Below, piece by piece: positions 17,831 to 26,855 of a DNA stretch of 64,000 nt. The notes under the pieces are model-generated. The model saw nothing but the letters and a program-made list of their open reading frames with translations, was not told where the DNA came from and did no database searches. Position 1 is the first letter of the stretch. Each line of letters begins with the position of its first letter. This stretch comes from JBBDSU01 sp040904825. Its GTDB lineage: Bacteria > Actinomycetota > Nitriliruptoria > Nitriliruptorales > Nitriliruptoraceae. The stretch spans positions 17,993-81,992 of the forward strand of contig JBBDSU010000056.1 of the NCBI GenBank assembly GCA_040904825.1, in the 5' to 3' direction. The position numbers and the translations under genes are program-made.

Positions 17831-17968
17831 TATGCTGGCCGGGTTGCACGGTCTCGCTGCCGTGCGGGACACGCTCCCTGTCGCCACTCTGGCGAATCCT
17901 CTGAATCTTCACTCCGGTGATATTCGCGCGCGTGTTCGATTGACGTGCGTCTCGAGGAACACCTCGAG
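17831..17968 (+). promoter_or_regulatory. Putative promoter and structured 5' leader of the DEAD-box helicase
   Basis: A -10-like TATGCT lies at 17831-17836. The following leader of about 170 nt has two clear hairpins: GCACGG-8 nt-CCGTGC (17846-17865) and CTCGAGG-AACA-CCTCGAG (17951-17968, a perfect 7-bp stem with a 4-nt loop). Long structured leaders are common for cold-shock helicases, but this one matches no motif I can name. Confidence 0.4.
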
Positions 17969-18010
17969 GATTCAACGATGCTGCCTTTCGGTGGCCAACG
18001 GAGTACTTGC

Positions 18011-19612
18011 GTGACCAGCACATTTTCAGACCTCGGCGTGCCCGAGGACCTCGTTCGTGTCCTGCACACCAATGGCGTGACCACACCATTTCCAATTCAG
18101 TCGGCGACATTGCGTGACGTCATCGCCGGACGCGACGTGTGTGGTCGTGCCCCCACGGGGTCCGGCAAAACGCTGGCGTTCGCTATCCCTGCGATCATCC
18201 GAAGCGAGAAGGCTCAACCCAAGCGTCCGCGGGCGCTCGTGTTGGTGCCGACGCGCGAGTTGGCTGCCCAGGTTCGTGACACGATCGCACCGTTGGCACG
18301 CGTGCGGTCACGTCGCGTCGCCACCGTGTATGGCGGCACCAACATTCGCACCGACCAGAAGCATCTGCGCCAAGGTGTCGACATCCTTGTCGCGACTCCC
18401 GGTCGCCTCGCTGACTTGATCCAGCGTCGTGATTGCAACCTCGGAGACGTTGGTCTAGTCATCATTGACGAGGCTGACCGGATGGCCGACATGGGCTTCC
18501 TCCCGGAAGTTCGGCGCCTGCTGGATGCGACCTCTCCTCGCCGTCAGACGCTGTTGTTCTCAGCGACCTTGGACGGCGACGTCGACACACTGATCCGTCA
18601 CTACCAAACCGATCCTGTCCGTCACGCTGTTGCCGAGGAACCTGAAGCTGAAGGTGACGTCCGGCACATGTTCTGGCCTGCGGATCGCGATCAGCGTCGG
18701 TCTTTGACCGGCGACATCGTGCGTCGCATCGGCCCGGCGATCGTGTTTACGCGCACCAAGCATGGTGCGGATCGTCTTGCTCGCCAGTTGGCGACTGACG
18801 GTGTGACCACTGCGGCAATCCATGGCAATCGAACGCAAGGGCAGCGTGAACGCGCCTTGGCGCAGTTCCGAGATGGCAAAGTGGCGGCGCTGGTCGCAAC
18901 AGACGTCGCTGCCCGCGGCATCCACATCGATGACGTCGGTGTCGTTGTGCACTTCGATCTGCCAGGTAGCGACAAGGACTACATCCATCGGTCCGGACGT
19001 ACCGGGCGGGCTGGTGCAACCGGTCTTGTGGTCACGCTGGTTGACGATAGCCAGCACAAGGACCGTGCTGACATCCAGAAGTCGGTTGGCCTACCCATCG
19101 GTATGAACGCGATTGATCTCGAAGATTTCGACGGATCGTTCATGGCCGATGCTCCGACTCGCCGCAGCGGTGGACCCAACCGAAGCGGGCCCAACCGAGG
19201 CGGCGGACGCCCTCGCCAGCCTGGTGGCGGCCGCTCACGCAATAGCGCTCAGGCCGGTAGTGGCGGGGGCAAGAATCGTTCGGGTGGCGGCGGCAAGGCA
19301 ACCGGCTCTGGGGCCAACGGTGGCCGTTACGCTAAGTCCGGAACCTCACAATCTGCCACCGCCGGAGCTTCGGGCGGTCGTCACAAAGGCCAGCAGGATG
19401 GCGTGAGGGCTGCCGATGGCGGCCGAGGTCGCCCAGGTGCAACCGACGGGCGCAAGAACACTGAAGGTGGCCGCACTGGTGGCCCATCGCGGGCCCGCAC
19501 GTCATCTTCCGGGCGCAATGGTGGCCGTGGTCGTCCTGGATCGACCTCCGGCGGTCGTCCTGGATCGACGTCCCGTGGTAGCAGCAACGGGAGCGCCCGA
19601 CGTGGCCGGTAA
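18011..19612 (+). CDS. DEAD-box ATP-dependent RNA helicase with Gly/Arg-rich tail
   Basis: A 533-residue helicase. All motifs are present: Q-motif FSDLGVPEDLVRVL with Gln in FPIQ, motif I APTGSGKT, Ia PTRELA, Ib TPGR, II DEAD in IIDEADRMADMG, III SAT, IV VFTRTK, V TDVAARGIHID, VI HRSGRTGRAG. From about residue 390 the tail is Gly/Arg/Ser-rich (RGG-like) for about 140 residues and should bind RNA non-specifically. I chose GTG 18011, which has GGAG 7 bp upstream and starts right before the Q motif; ATG 17978 is an alternative. Likely role is RNA remodelling, ribosome assembly or cold adaptation. Confidence 0.93.
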   Translation: MTSTFSDLGVPEDLVRVLHTNGVTTPFPIQSATLRDVIAGRDVCGRAPTGSGKTLAFAIPAIIRSEKAQPKRPRALVLVPTRELAAQVRDTIAPLARVRSRRVATVYGGTNIRTDQKHLRQGVDILVATPGRLADLIQRRDCNLGDVGLVIIDEADRMADMGFLPEVRRLLDATSPRRQTLLFSATLDGDVDTLIRHYQTDPVRHAVAEEPEAEGDVRHMFWPADRDQRRSLTGDIVRRIGPAIVFTRTKHGADRLARQLATDGVTTAAIHGNRTQGQRERALAQFRDGKVAALVATDVAARGIHIDDVGVVVHFDLPGSDKDYIHRSGRTGRAGATGLVVTLVDDSQHKDRADIQKSVGLPIGMNAIDLEDFDGSFMADAPTRRSGGPNRSGPNRGGGRPRQPGGGRSRNSAQAGSGGGKNRSGGGGKATGSGANGGRYAKSGTSQSATAGASGGRHKGQQDGVRAADGGRGRPGATDGRKNTEGGRTGGPSRARTSSSGRNGGRGRPGSTSGGRPGSTSRGSSNGSARRGR

Positions 19613-19618
19613 GCCATA

Positions 19619-19634
19619 CTGACGTGTTCGTCAG
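19619..19634 (+). terminator. Short hairpin after the helicase gene
   Basis: CTGACG-TGTT-CGTCAG, a perfect 6-bp stem with a 4-nt loop, seven bases after the helicase stop and without a T-run. Possible weak terminator or mRNA 3' stabiliser. Confidence 0.35.
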
Positions 19635-19675
19635 CCTGTCGGAGGCATCAATCATCCTGTCAGAGGGCGGAACAC

Positions 19676-20557
19676 ATGCAACAGCGACCCTCGTTCGTGC
19701 GGGCCCCCCACGTTGAGGGAGATTGGGCCAACGTGGCCGGTCTCTGGGTGCGCTACCGGGTGACCGGACCGCATGACGCTCCGGCGGTCATGCTGCTGCA
19801 TCACTTCCATGGGAATGTCGATACGTGGCGCCATGTGCATGCGCTGCTGACCGAGTTCCGCGTTATCTCGTTCGACCGCCCCGGCTTTGGGTACACCGAG
19901 CGGCCGGGGCGGTCGGCGTGGCGTGACGGCAACCCGTATACCCGCCGCATGGCGGTGGACATCGCGGTAGGCCTGCTGGGGCAGCTTGATATCGCCTCGG
20001 CAACGATGATCGGTTCGTCAGCCGGCGGGACGACGGCACTCGAGGCCTTTGCTCGCCACCCGTCGCGCGTTGACGGTCTCGGCCTGATCAGTCCGGCGAT
20101 AACCGGTGATGCGGGCGTCCCAGCCCCGGTGCGGCCAGTGCTGAGGTCTGCGCCTCTGCGCCTCGTGGGGACCGCGGTTGCCGACCGGGCCGCCAGGAGC
20201 GTGGCTCACGCTCGCGTGGGACGATCGTGGCACGATCCTTCTCGTGTTACCGACGAGGACGTGGCGGTCTACAAGCGCCCGATGGGCGAAGACAGGTGGG
20301 CGTCGGCAACCTTCGAGGTGATGGTTGCCGAACGGCCACCCGATCTGAGGCGGCTGCTGCGCACGATCGAGATTCCCGCGCTTGTGATCGGTGGAGTGTC
20401 GGATCCTTTGGTGTCGCCACACTGGAATGCGCGCACCGCCAGGGCGATTCCGTCGGCCAAGATCGCGCTGTTGGACGACGTCGGCCATACGCCGCATGAG
20501 GAGCGTCCAGACTTGCTGTGCGAAACTCTGCAACCGTGGCTCCACGCCATCACATGA
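19676..20557 (+). CDS. Alpha/beta hydrolase
   Basis: A 293-residue alpha/beta-hydrolase fold protein. Visible features are the oxyanion region LLHHFHGNVDTWR, nucleophile elbow GSSAGG (Ser in IGSSAGGTTALE), an acid in IGGVSDPLV and catalytic His in DVGHTPHEE. The reaction (esterase, epoxide hydrolase, haloperoxidase-like) cannot be told from the sequence. ATG 19676 is preceded by GAGGGCGGA. It may be in one transcript with the methyltransferase 42 bp downstream. Confidence 0.85.
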   Translation: MQQRPSFVRAPHVEGDWANVAGLWVRYRVTGPHDAPAVMLLHHFHGNVDTWRHVHALLTEFRVISFDRPGFGYTERPGRSAWRDGNPYTRRMAVDIAVGLLGQLDIASATMIGSSAGGTTALEAFARHPSRVDGLGLISPAITGDAGVPAPVRPVLRSAPLRLVGTAVADRAARSVAHARVGRSWHDPSRVTDEDVAVYKRPMGEDRWASATFEVMVAERPPDLRRLLRTIEIPALVIGGVSDPLVSPHWNARTARAIPSAKIALLDDVGHTPHEERPDLLCETLQPWLHAIT

Positions 20558-20598
20558 TCGCCGCCGATCGTTCGTGAAGGGATGGAGATGGTGAGGTC

Positions 20599-21333
20599 AT
20601 GACACCCCGGCCTGTGTTCGCCCGCATGTTTGCCGGGTTTGTTCCGTTGCTCGACCGCGCTGGGCTAGCTCGACATCGGCGCTCGTTGCTGGCTGGGCTT
20701 GCTGGGGATGTGCTGGAGATCGGCGCGGGGACGGGTGCGAGCTTCGCCCATTACCCACCGACAGTGCGACGTGTGTACGCCGTCGAACCCGAGCCTCACC
20801 TTCGGCGGCGAGCCGACAAGTGTGCGAAGGACATACGACAGCAGGGCGGCCCATCCATTGAAGTGCTTGCCGACGAGGCCGAGGCCGTGTCGCTGAGTCC
20901 CGACAGTGTCGATGCGGCTGTATCGATGCTCGTGCTGTGTTCAGTGCGTGATCTCGAGGGCGCCGTCGCCGAGTTGTTTCGGGTCGTGCGGCCCGGCGGT
21001 GAGGTGCGGTTGTTTGAACACGTGCGTGCATCGTCCCGCGTGCTACGGCGCGTGCAGGCAGGATTTGATGCAACAATCTGGCCGCGGCTGGCCGGGGGGT
21101 GTCACACATCGCGCGATCCCGTCAAGGCGCTCATGACGGCAGGGTTTGTCATTGAAGGTTGCGACGAACGGCGTTTCCCGGATATAGCGTTGAGCTTGCC
21201 GACGACGCCCCACGTTGTCGTGCTCGCGCGCAAACCGCTCGAGCCCACGATGAGAGAGCCAACCGTCAGCGACGATGCACACGTACGGTCGGCCGGCCCG
21301 ATCGAACATCCCGGCAAGGACGAACGCTCGTGA
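20599..21333 (+). CDS. Class I SAM-dependent methyltransferase
   Basis: A 244-residue methyltransferase of the METTL7/UbiE-like type. SAM motif I is VLEIGAGTGASF (about 37-48); YAVEPEPHL holds the acidic ribose contact; post-motif LVLCSVRDLEGAVAELFRV and RPGGEVRLFEHV complete the fold. The substrate is unknown. The C-terminus is hydrophilic beyond the fold. The stop overlaps the start of the SLC13 gene by 4 bp (GTGA). Confidence 0.88.
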   Translation: MTPRPVFARMFAGFVPLLDRAGLARHRRSLLAGLAGDVLEIGAGTGASFAHYPPTVRRVYAVEPEPHLRRRADKCAKDIRQQGGPSIEVLADEAEAVSLSPDSVDAAVSMLVLCSVRDLEGAVAELFRVVRPGGEVRLFEHVRASSRVLRRVQAGFDATIWPRLAGGCHTSRDPVKALMTAGFVIEGCDERRFPDIALSLPTTPHVVVLARKPLEPTMREPTVSDDAHVRSAGPIEHPGKDERS

Positions 21334-23150
21334 CGATCGAGATCGCGCTGGTGCTGTCGATCGTTGCTGCAGCGTTGGTGCTGTTTGCCACGCAACGGCT
21401 ACGTCTGGATGTCAGTGCGCTGCTGCTCCTCGTCGTTGTGATCGCAATCCCGCAGGTATTCCACAGCGACTGGCTGGTTGATCGCGGCGTGGATCTCGCC
21501 GCAGCTTTCCCGACGATTGCTGAAGGGCTGTCGGGGCTGTCGAACCCGGCGACGATCACTGTGCTGGCGATGTTCATTCTGTCGGCCGGTGTCCAACGAA
21601 CAGGGCTGGTGCACCTGCTGGGACGCAAGCTGTTCACGTTCGTGAAAGACTCGGAACGTCGCCAGTTGATCGTCATTGCCCTGGTGGTCGGACCCGTGTC
21701 GGGATTCGTGAACAACACGGCGGCGGTCGCGGTTGCCATCCCGATGGTGCTGGACATGGCGAAGCGTTCTGGCACCAAAGCGTCTCGGCTGCTCCTGCCG
21801 CTGAGCTTCTTCGGGATGATGGGCGGGACGCTGACGGTGGTGGGAACATCAACCAACATCTTGGCGTCGTCGCTGCTGGCAGATGTCGAGGAATTTGGCC
21901 GTTCGATCGGCATGTTCGAGTTCACCCGCGTTGGATTGGTGGTCTTGATCGTTGGGTTCATCTACTTTCTGACCGTTGGTCCCTTCCTCCTTCCGCATCG
22001 CGATGCTCAAAGGCTCGATGATGGTGACGATGCGTTGTTCATCGTCGAGGCCTCAATTCCGTCGTCGAGCCAGCTGGTAGGCGCAACGTTGACAGACAAA
22101 GACTTCGCGTCCGGCGCCGACGTTGAAGTGCTGCGATTGATCCGGGGAGGACGGTCGTATGTCGCCAAAGCTGCAGATGTGGAGGTGGCTGCCGACGACG
22201 TGCTGCAGGTCCGCGCCAATTTGCGGGCAACGATGGATCTGATCGCTCGTGACGATGTCACGGTGCTCAGCGAGTTCGCAGACGTACACCGTGTACGTGG
22301 TGACGGCCGCCTTGTGCGTGTGTTGCTTCGCAACCGCCGACGATTCGCGAGCCAGCCGGCCCGCTCGGTTGATTTCTGGGCGCGCTACCACGCACGACCC
22401 ATCGGCATCGAGCGCGACGAGGTGTCCGCGCCGCGCTTGGCGGATGAGCCGCTGAATGTCGGCGAGGTCGTGCTCATGGAGGTGTCGGCGACCTCGCTTG
22501 CACGCTTGCAGCGCCACCCCGACCTTGTCGTGCTCGAAGAGCAGGTTGACGACTTCGACCGACGGCGGATGGTCATTGCGGCGGGGATCGTCGCCGGGGT
22601 TGTCGCTAGTGCCGCGCTGACGCCTCTTCCCATTGTGGTCACGGCGCTGATCGGTGTGGTCGCGATGGTCGTCACTGGGTGTGTGCGTGAGGAAGATCTC
22701 TACACGGGCGTGTCGTGGGACGTGATCTTCCTCCTTGCCGGTGTGATCCCTCTGGGCATCGCGATGGCAAAGAGTGGTGCGGCCGACTGGGTCGCGAGCC
22801 TGTTGGTTGCGGCTGCGGGCGACTGGCATCCGCTGGTTGTGCTGCTCGTGCTCTATGTGGTGACAACCGTGCTCACTGAGTTGGTCAGCAACAACGCTTC
22901 GGTCGTGATCCTGGTGCCGGTGGCCGTTTCGCTGGCCATGGGGCTAGGGATCGAGGTGTTTGCCGCGGTGCTTGTCGTCATGTTTGCGGCGTCGACGAGC
23001 TTCTTGTCGCCAGTCGGTTATCAGACCAACACGATGGTGTTCGGGACCGGTGTCTATCGATTCTCGGACTTTGCCAAAGTCGGGGCACCGCTCAATGTGT
23101 TGCTGGCCGGAACGACGTGTCTCACGATCTGGCTGTGGTTGATCGCTTGA
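21330..23150 (+). CDS. SLC13-family transporter with two RCK_C (TrkA-C) domains
   Basis: A 606-residue transporter. The membrane halves carry the SLC13 signatures FVNNTAAVAVAIPMVLDM and VSNNASVVILVPVAV. Between them, at about 215-400, lie two RCK_C-like cytoplasmic domains (SSSQLVGATLTDKDFASG; later LNVGEVVLMEVSATSLARL), the layout of the prokaryotic SLC13/CitMHS-TrkA_C group. The GTG at 21330 is chosen because AAGGA precedes it and it couples to the methyltransferase stop; longer readings overlap that gene out of frame. The last 29 bp overlap the convergent histidine kinase gene. Substrate could be sulfate or dicarboxylates. Confidence 0.88.
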   Translation: MTIEIALVLSIVAAALVLFATQRLRLDVSALLLLVVVIAIPQVFHSDWLVDRGVDLAAAFPTIAEGLSGLSNPATITVLAMFILSAGVQRTGLVHLLGRKLFTFVKDSERRQLIVIALVVGPVSGFVNNTAAVAVAIPMVLDMAKRSGTKASRLLLPLSFFGMMGGTLTVVGTSTNILASSLLADVEEFGRSIGMFEFTRVGLVVLIVGFIYFLTVGPFLLPHRDAQRLDDGDDALFIVEASIPSSSQLVGATLTDKDFASGADVEVLRLIRGGRSYVAKAADVEVAADDVLQVRANLRATMDLIARDDVTVLSEFADVHRVRGDGRLVRVLLRNRRRFASQPARSVDFWARYHARPIGIERDEVSAPRLADEPLNVGEVVLMEVSATSLARLQRHPDLVVLEEQVDDFDRRRMVIAAGIVAGVVASAALTPLPIVVTALIGVVAMVVTGCVREEDLYTGVSWDVIFLLAGVIPLGIAMAKSGAADWVASLLVAAAGDWHPLVVLLVLYVVTTVLTELVSNNASVVILVPVAVSLAMGLGIEVFAAVLVVMFAASTSFLSPVGYQTNTMVFGTGVYRFSDFAKVGAPLNVLLAGTTCLTIWLWLIA

Positions 23151-25047
23151 TCTTCGAGCGAGCGAACACGCTCGAACGGGATGCCGCTGGAAGATCGACG
23201 AAGAGGTGTGCGCCGCGATCGCCGCCTTCAGCCCATGCACGGCCGCCTTGCATCCGAGCGAATTCGGCCACCAGCGCCAGCCCGATGCCCGTGCCCGGTT
23301 GCGGATGGTCTTCGTCTACACGATGGAACGGTTCGAAAACCCGCGCCAATTCGGCCTGCGGGATGCCGGGCCCCTGGTCATGCACTTCGAGCAGAATGCG
23401 ATCACCCGCGAACTTCCGCAACTTGACCAGTATCTCGCCATCCGGCGCATACTTGAGCGCGTTGCCCACAAGGTTGACGACGATACGTTCGATCTGGACG
23501 TGGTCGCCGAGCGCGATGAGTTTCGATGGCGCATCCACCCGGACTCGTGACGGGTCGGGCATCGTTGCCACAGCACTACGTGTGACGTCGGCGATGTCGA
23601 TGCGTTGTCGCGACGCTCCTGGTGCCGCGCGAGTCAGTCGATCGATGTCGAGGAGATCTCCAAGGAGTTTGGCGAGGCGTCCGGACTGGTCGACAAGGGC
23701 GTCTTCCAGTTCGGCCCGGGCGTCATCATTGAGTTTGCCTCGCAACCGTTGGAGGGTGCCAGCCGCGCCTTCGACGATCGACAACGGGGTACGAAGTTCG
23801 TGGGACACAGCGCTCAGGAACGCATTCTTCATGCGGTCGAGTTCGCGAAGCCGGTCTGCGGCATCACGTTCGGCGTCGATAAGTCGCTGCTGCGCTATAT
23901 CGCGCCGGACGCGGTCTCCAACGTCCGCGAGGAACACCGTCAAGCCCTGATCGGACGGGAAGATGTGTTCCTCAACCCAGGTGCTCCGTGGTTCACAGAA
24001 ATACGCATCGACGTGCGTGGCAACATTCTCCGTCATCGCGGTGCGGTAGGCGCGCTCGACCTCCGAGCCCACGTTGCTTGGGAGCGCTGTCCACACGTCG
24101 GTACCGATGAGCCGATGTCTGTGTGTGTCGAACAGCACTTCGGCACGCCGGTTCAAATAGGTGAACTGCCATGACCGATCAATGGTGAACACGGCGTCGG
24201 AGATAGCTTCGAGCGTCGTTGCCAACTGTTCGGTCAACCGACGCGTGACCGCTGCCGCCAGCTTTGATTCGGTGACATCCTGCATCGCACCCACGATGCG
24301 ACGCCGGTCAAGATCGCGCTCACCGACGATTCTCACGGTCATGACGCGTCCGTCGAAGTTGACGATGTCGGCTTCGAGGTCGAACGGAGTGCCCTCACGG
24401 CGGCAGGCATCAAGTGCGGCGAGGATCCTTTCCTGGTCTGCGGGCGAGTGGCGCGACAGGACTTCGTGGCGGACGAGCTCGCGGTCTTGTGGAAAGGCGA
24501 GCATCGTGCGCAGCTCCGGTGACCAGCGCGCGACATCGTCGTCGAGATCGATCGACCAGCCACCGATCCGTGCGATCGAACCAGCGATCCGTTGTAGTGC
24601 ATGGCCGTGCTGAAGCTCAAGCTCTGCTTCCTTCTGTTCGGTGATGTCGACGACTTGTCCAACCAGCCGTTGTGGTTTTCCATCCGGGCCTTTGAGCGCG
24701 ACGACCGTCAGCCTGCCCCACACGACTTCACCGTCAGGTCGGACATATCGCTTGTCGAGGGGTTCGTCTGCCGGCTCCCCTTGTATCGCGCGGCGTCCAT
24801 ATGCCAGGTCGGCATCGGCATCGTCGGGGTGGGTCACATCGAGCGTCGTCATCGTGAGCAGCGCCGCCTGATCACGTCCCAGCAGACGACACAATGCGGG
24901 ATTGACGGCCAGAAGCCGGCCTTCGAGGTCGACGAGCGCCATACCAGATGGTGCGTGCTGCATGGCGGCATCGAACATTGCTTCCGCGCGATCGAGGTTC
25001 CCTTGGAGGGCGGCAACACGCTTGGTCAGGTCGCGGTCTGCCGTCAC
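23122..25047 (-). CDS. Orphan PAS-domain sensor histidine kinase
   Basis: A 641-residue soluble-looking kinase without clear membrane segments. Three PAS-like domains are seen: about 20-140 (APSGMALVDLEGRLLAVNP), 145-260 (IARIGGWSIDLDDDVARWSP) and 275-375 (ISDAVFTIDRSWQFTYLN). HisKA follows with phospho-acceptor His in AVSHELRTPLS (near 410), then the ATPase domain with N-box NLVGNALKYAP, DQGPGIP and GTGIGLALV. No response regulator is adjacent. The start GTG 25047 is uncertain: the frame stays open about 150 bp further upstream with plausible sequence but has no ATG/GTG/TTG there. Confidence 0.9.
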   Translation of the reverse strand: MTADRDLTKRVAALQGNLDRAEAMFDAAMQHAPSGMALVDLEGRLLAVNPALCRLLGRDQAALLTMTTLDVTHPDDADADLAYGRRAIQGEPADEPLDKRYVRPDGEVVWGRLTVVALKGPDGKPQRLVGQVVDITEQKEAELELQHGHALQRIAGSIARIGGWSIDLDDDVARWSPELRTMLAFPQDRELVRHEVLSRHSPADQERILAALDACRREGTPFDLEADIVNFDGRVMTVRIVGERDLDRRRIVGAMQDVTESKLAAAVTRRLTEQLATTLEAISDAVFTIDRSWQFTYLNRRAEVLFDTHRHRLIGTDVWTALPSNVGSEVERAYRTAMTENVATHVDAYFCEPRSTWVEEHIFPSDQGLTVFLADVGDRVRRDIAQQRLIDAERDAADRLRELDRMKNAFLSAVSHELRTPLSIVEGAAGTLQRLRGKLNDDARAELEDALVDQSGRLAKLLGDLLDIDRLTRAAPGASRQRIDIADVTRSAVATMPDPSRVRVDAPSKLIALGDHVQIERIVVNLVGNALKYAPDGEILVKLRKFAGDRILLEVHDQGPGIPQAELARVFEPFHRVDEDHPQPGTGIGLALVAEFARMQGGRAWAEGGDRGAHLFVDLPAASRSSVFARSKIKRSTTARS

Positions 25048-25199
25048 GTGCGTGGCTCGCAGCAGAAGGCGATGCAGCCGTTGTCGCCCAGCGGACGGTG
25101 CGGCAGGGGCAGTTGGCGCGCGTTCGGCGACAAGGTTGGGTCGTAGCGTGTTGGTGCGCCGCGTCGGTGTGCGATCGACCGCGGAGGAGTTGTCATCAT
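25044..25199 (-). CDS. Possible small coupled gene between SDR and kinase
   Basis: A 51-codon frame starts with ATG-ATG 5 bp after the SDR stop and ends in a TGA that overlaps the kinase GTG (GTGA). The spacing is what a real operon member would show, but the product (MMTTPPRSIAHRRG...) is basic, Pro-rich and unrecognised, and no strong Shine-Dalgarno is present. It may be a translational coupler or chance. Confidence 0.2.
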   Translation of the reverse strand: MMTTPPRSIAHRRGAPTRYDPTLSPNARQLPLPHRPLGDNGCIAFCCEPRT

Positions 25200-25204
25200 G
25201 ATGG

Positions 25205-25987
25205 TCAGTCCCGGCTACCGGTGGCGCGTCGGCTGCGCGACATCAATGCTCGATAGACCGGTGGAAGGGTATGGCGAAATGCGACGATTGGCCGGTACCA
25301 ACCAGGAACGGTCGCCTCGGTGGTTCCGGTGATCAGTGCCTTGTGGATAGCCCGCGCAACATCTTCTGGTGATCCGACAAGCCTTGCCAAGCGGGTCCGC
25401 ATGATCTGTGCCTGCGGGAATCCTTCGGTTGCGATGAAGCCTGGATTGAGCTGGCACACCGTGATACCACGTGACGCCCACGAAAACGCTGTGGCTTCGC
25501 TGAACCCGACCATCGCGAACTTGCTGGCTGCGTAGGCAGCAGGGCCGATACCGAGTTTGCCGGCAACCGAGGCGACGTTGACCACCCTGCTTGGCGCACT
25601 GGCTTCGAGCAGATCGGCGAAAGCGGCCATGCATCGGATGGTGCCGAACAGGTTGACGTCAAGCGTGCGCAGGGCGTCGTCAAGATCGGCGCGGCGTTGA
25701 AAACTGCCGCCGGGGATGCCCGCGTTGTTGATCAGCGCGTGGCAGGCGCCAAACCGGGCAGCGACGTCTTCGGCCAGGCGATCGACGCTGGCGGAGTCGG
25801 TGACGTCGACTGGCATCGGAACGATCGTCGCGTGCCGACTTGCGAGCGCCGCGAGGCGGTCGCCACGACGTGCTGCGGCGACAACCTGCATGCCTGCGCG
25901 CGCGAGGCGCTCTGCTGTCGCTTCGCCGATCCCACTGGATGCTCCAGTGACGACAGCGACACGGCCATTGAGTGACCAACGGGCCAT
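25205..25987 (-). CDS. Classical SDR-family oxidoreductase
   Basis: A 260-residue short-chain dehydrogenase with all catalytic elements: TGASSGIGEA (15-24) for cofactor, NNAGIPG, Ser in NVASVAGKLG and YAASK (Tyr-x3-Lys). The Arg-rich context RRGDR after the first strand suggests NADP(H). The C-terminal extension (PGWYRPIVAFRHTLPPV) resembles DltE-like/sorbitol-type SDRs that sit at membranes. Substrate unknown. It is upstream of the orphan kinase on the same strand. Confidence 0.9.
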   Translation of the reverse strand: MARWSLNGRVAVVTGASSGIGEATAERLARAGMQVVAAARRGDRLAALASRHATIVPMPVDVTDSASVDRLAEDVAARFGACHALINNAGIPGGSFQRRADLDDALRTLDVNLFGTIRCMAAFADLLEASAPSRVVNVASVAGKLGIGPAAYAASKFAMVGFSEATAFSWASRGITVCQLNPGFIATEGFPQAQIMRTRLARLVGSPEDVARAIHKALITGTTEATVPGWYRPIVAFRHTLPPVYRALMSRSRRATGSRD

Positions 25988-26061
25988 GATCGATGGCTCC
26001 TCGTTGGGATGGTGGAATGGGCCAGGGCTTGAGTTCCCGACGAGCCCGAACAGGGACGGTA

Positions 26062-26078
26062 GCGTGCGTTCACTTCCT
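26062..26078 (+). repeat. Leader element copy 1 (before the YceI gene)
   Basis: GCGTGCGTTCACTTCCT, 14 bp before the ATG at 26092. A copy differing in one base lies before ilvE at 27159-27175. A -10-like TAGCGT overlaps its 5' end. Confidence 0.45.
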
Positions 26079-26091
26079 TGAGATTGGGCCC

Positions 26092-26850
26092 ATGTTCACC
26101 ACACCGCGCCGGCTCCTGCTGATGGCAGCAGCTGTCGTCCTCGTTGCCTTGGTTGGCGCCGTGAGCCTGTGGTGGTTCGGGGGTCCAGAGCCAGCCGCCG
26201 TCGACGCTGATCGAGCTGTCAGCGAAGATGCCTCTGCGCGCGAGATGGCCGACGAAGAACCTGATGACGCACCTCTGTCCGAGCCACCGATCGAGCCTGA
26301 TCAACTCACCGGGACCTGGATCGTTGATACGTCACGGGAGTTCGACTTGGTGGCTGGCCGAGGCACGTTCGTCGGCTACAGGGTTGACGAAGATTTGGTG
26401 GGTGTTGGAGCCACCACGGCTGTCGGTCGCACTCCCGAGGTCGTCGGGAGCGTGACGCTCGACCGAACTCGATTGACGCAGGTGATGATCGAAGCCGATC
26501 TGACCGCGCTGGTCAGCGACGATCGTCGCCGTGATGGGCGTATCCGCGACATGCTCGGTGCCGATGCGACGGCGTCCTTCTCCCTTGACGACACCATCGA
26601 CCTCGGGGAGGTTCCCAGAGTTGGCGAAGTCATCGAGTTGCAGGTCGCCGGGCACCTGACGATCGGTGACGTCACCCGCACGGTCGCTGTTGCCATCGAA
26701 GCGGGCTTGACCGAGACTGGCATGGTCGTGGCCGGATCAACCCGAATCCTGCTTGCAGATTTCGATGTGTCGGTTCCGTCGGCGGGCATCGTGCTGTCGG
26801 CCAGTGATGAGGCTGTCATTGAGTGGCAACTGTATTTGCGGCGGGAGTAG
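26092..26850 (+). CDS. Membrane-anchored YceI-family protein
   Basis: A 252-residue protein: an N-terminal uncleaved anchor (LLLMAAAVVLVALVGAVSLW, about 8-27), an acidic linker to about 75, then a YceI lipocalin-like domain (TGTWIVDTSREFDLV, DMLGADATASFSLDD, HLTIGDVTRTVAV, ADFDVSVPS). YceI proteins bind isoprenoid-type lipids. The ATG at 26092 is preceded by a 17-bp leader element (26062-26078) also found before ilvE. It ends 5 bp before the DUF4031 gene. Confidence 0.88.
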   Translation: MFTTPRRLLLMAAAVVLVALVGAVSLWWFGGPEPAAVDADRAVSEDASAREMADEEPDDAPLSEPPIEPDQLTGTWIVDTSREFDLVAGRGTFVGYRVDEDLVGVGATTAVGRTPEVVGSVTLDRTRLTQVMIEADLTALVSDDRRRDGRIRDMLGADATASFSLDDTIDLGEVPRVGEVIELQVAGHLTIGDVTRTVAVAIEAGLTETGMVVAGSTRILLADFDVSVPSAGIVLSASDEAVIEWQLYLRRE

Positions 26851-26855
26851 TGCAG

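Noticed and set aside
17945..18010. Upstream start for the helicase at 17945
   Set aside because: It would translate through the CTCGAGG hairpin; the GTG at 18011 has the better ribosome site and begins at the conserved Q-motif region.
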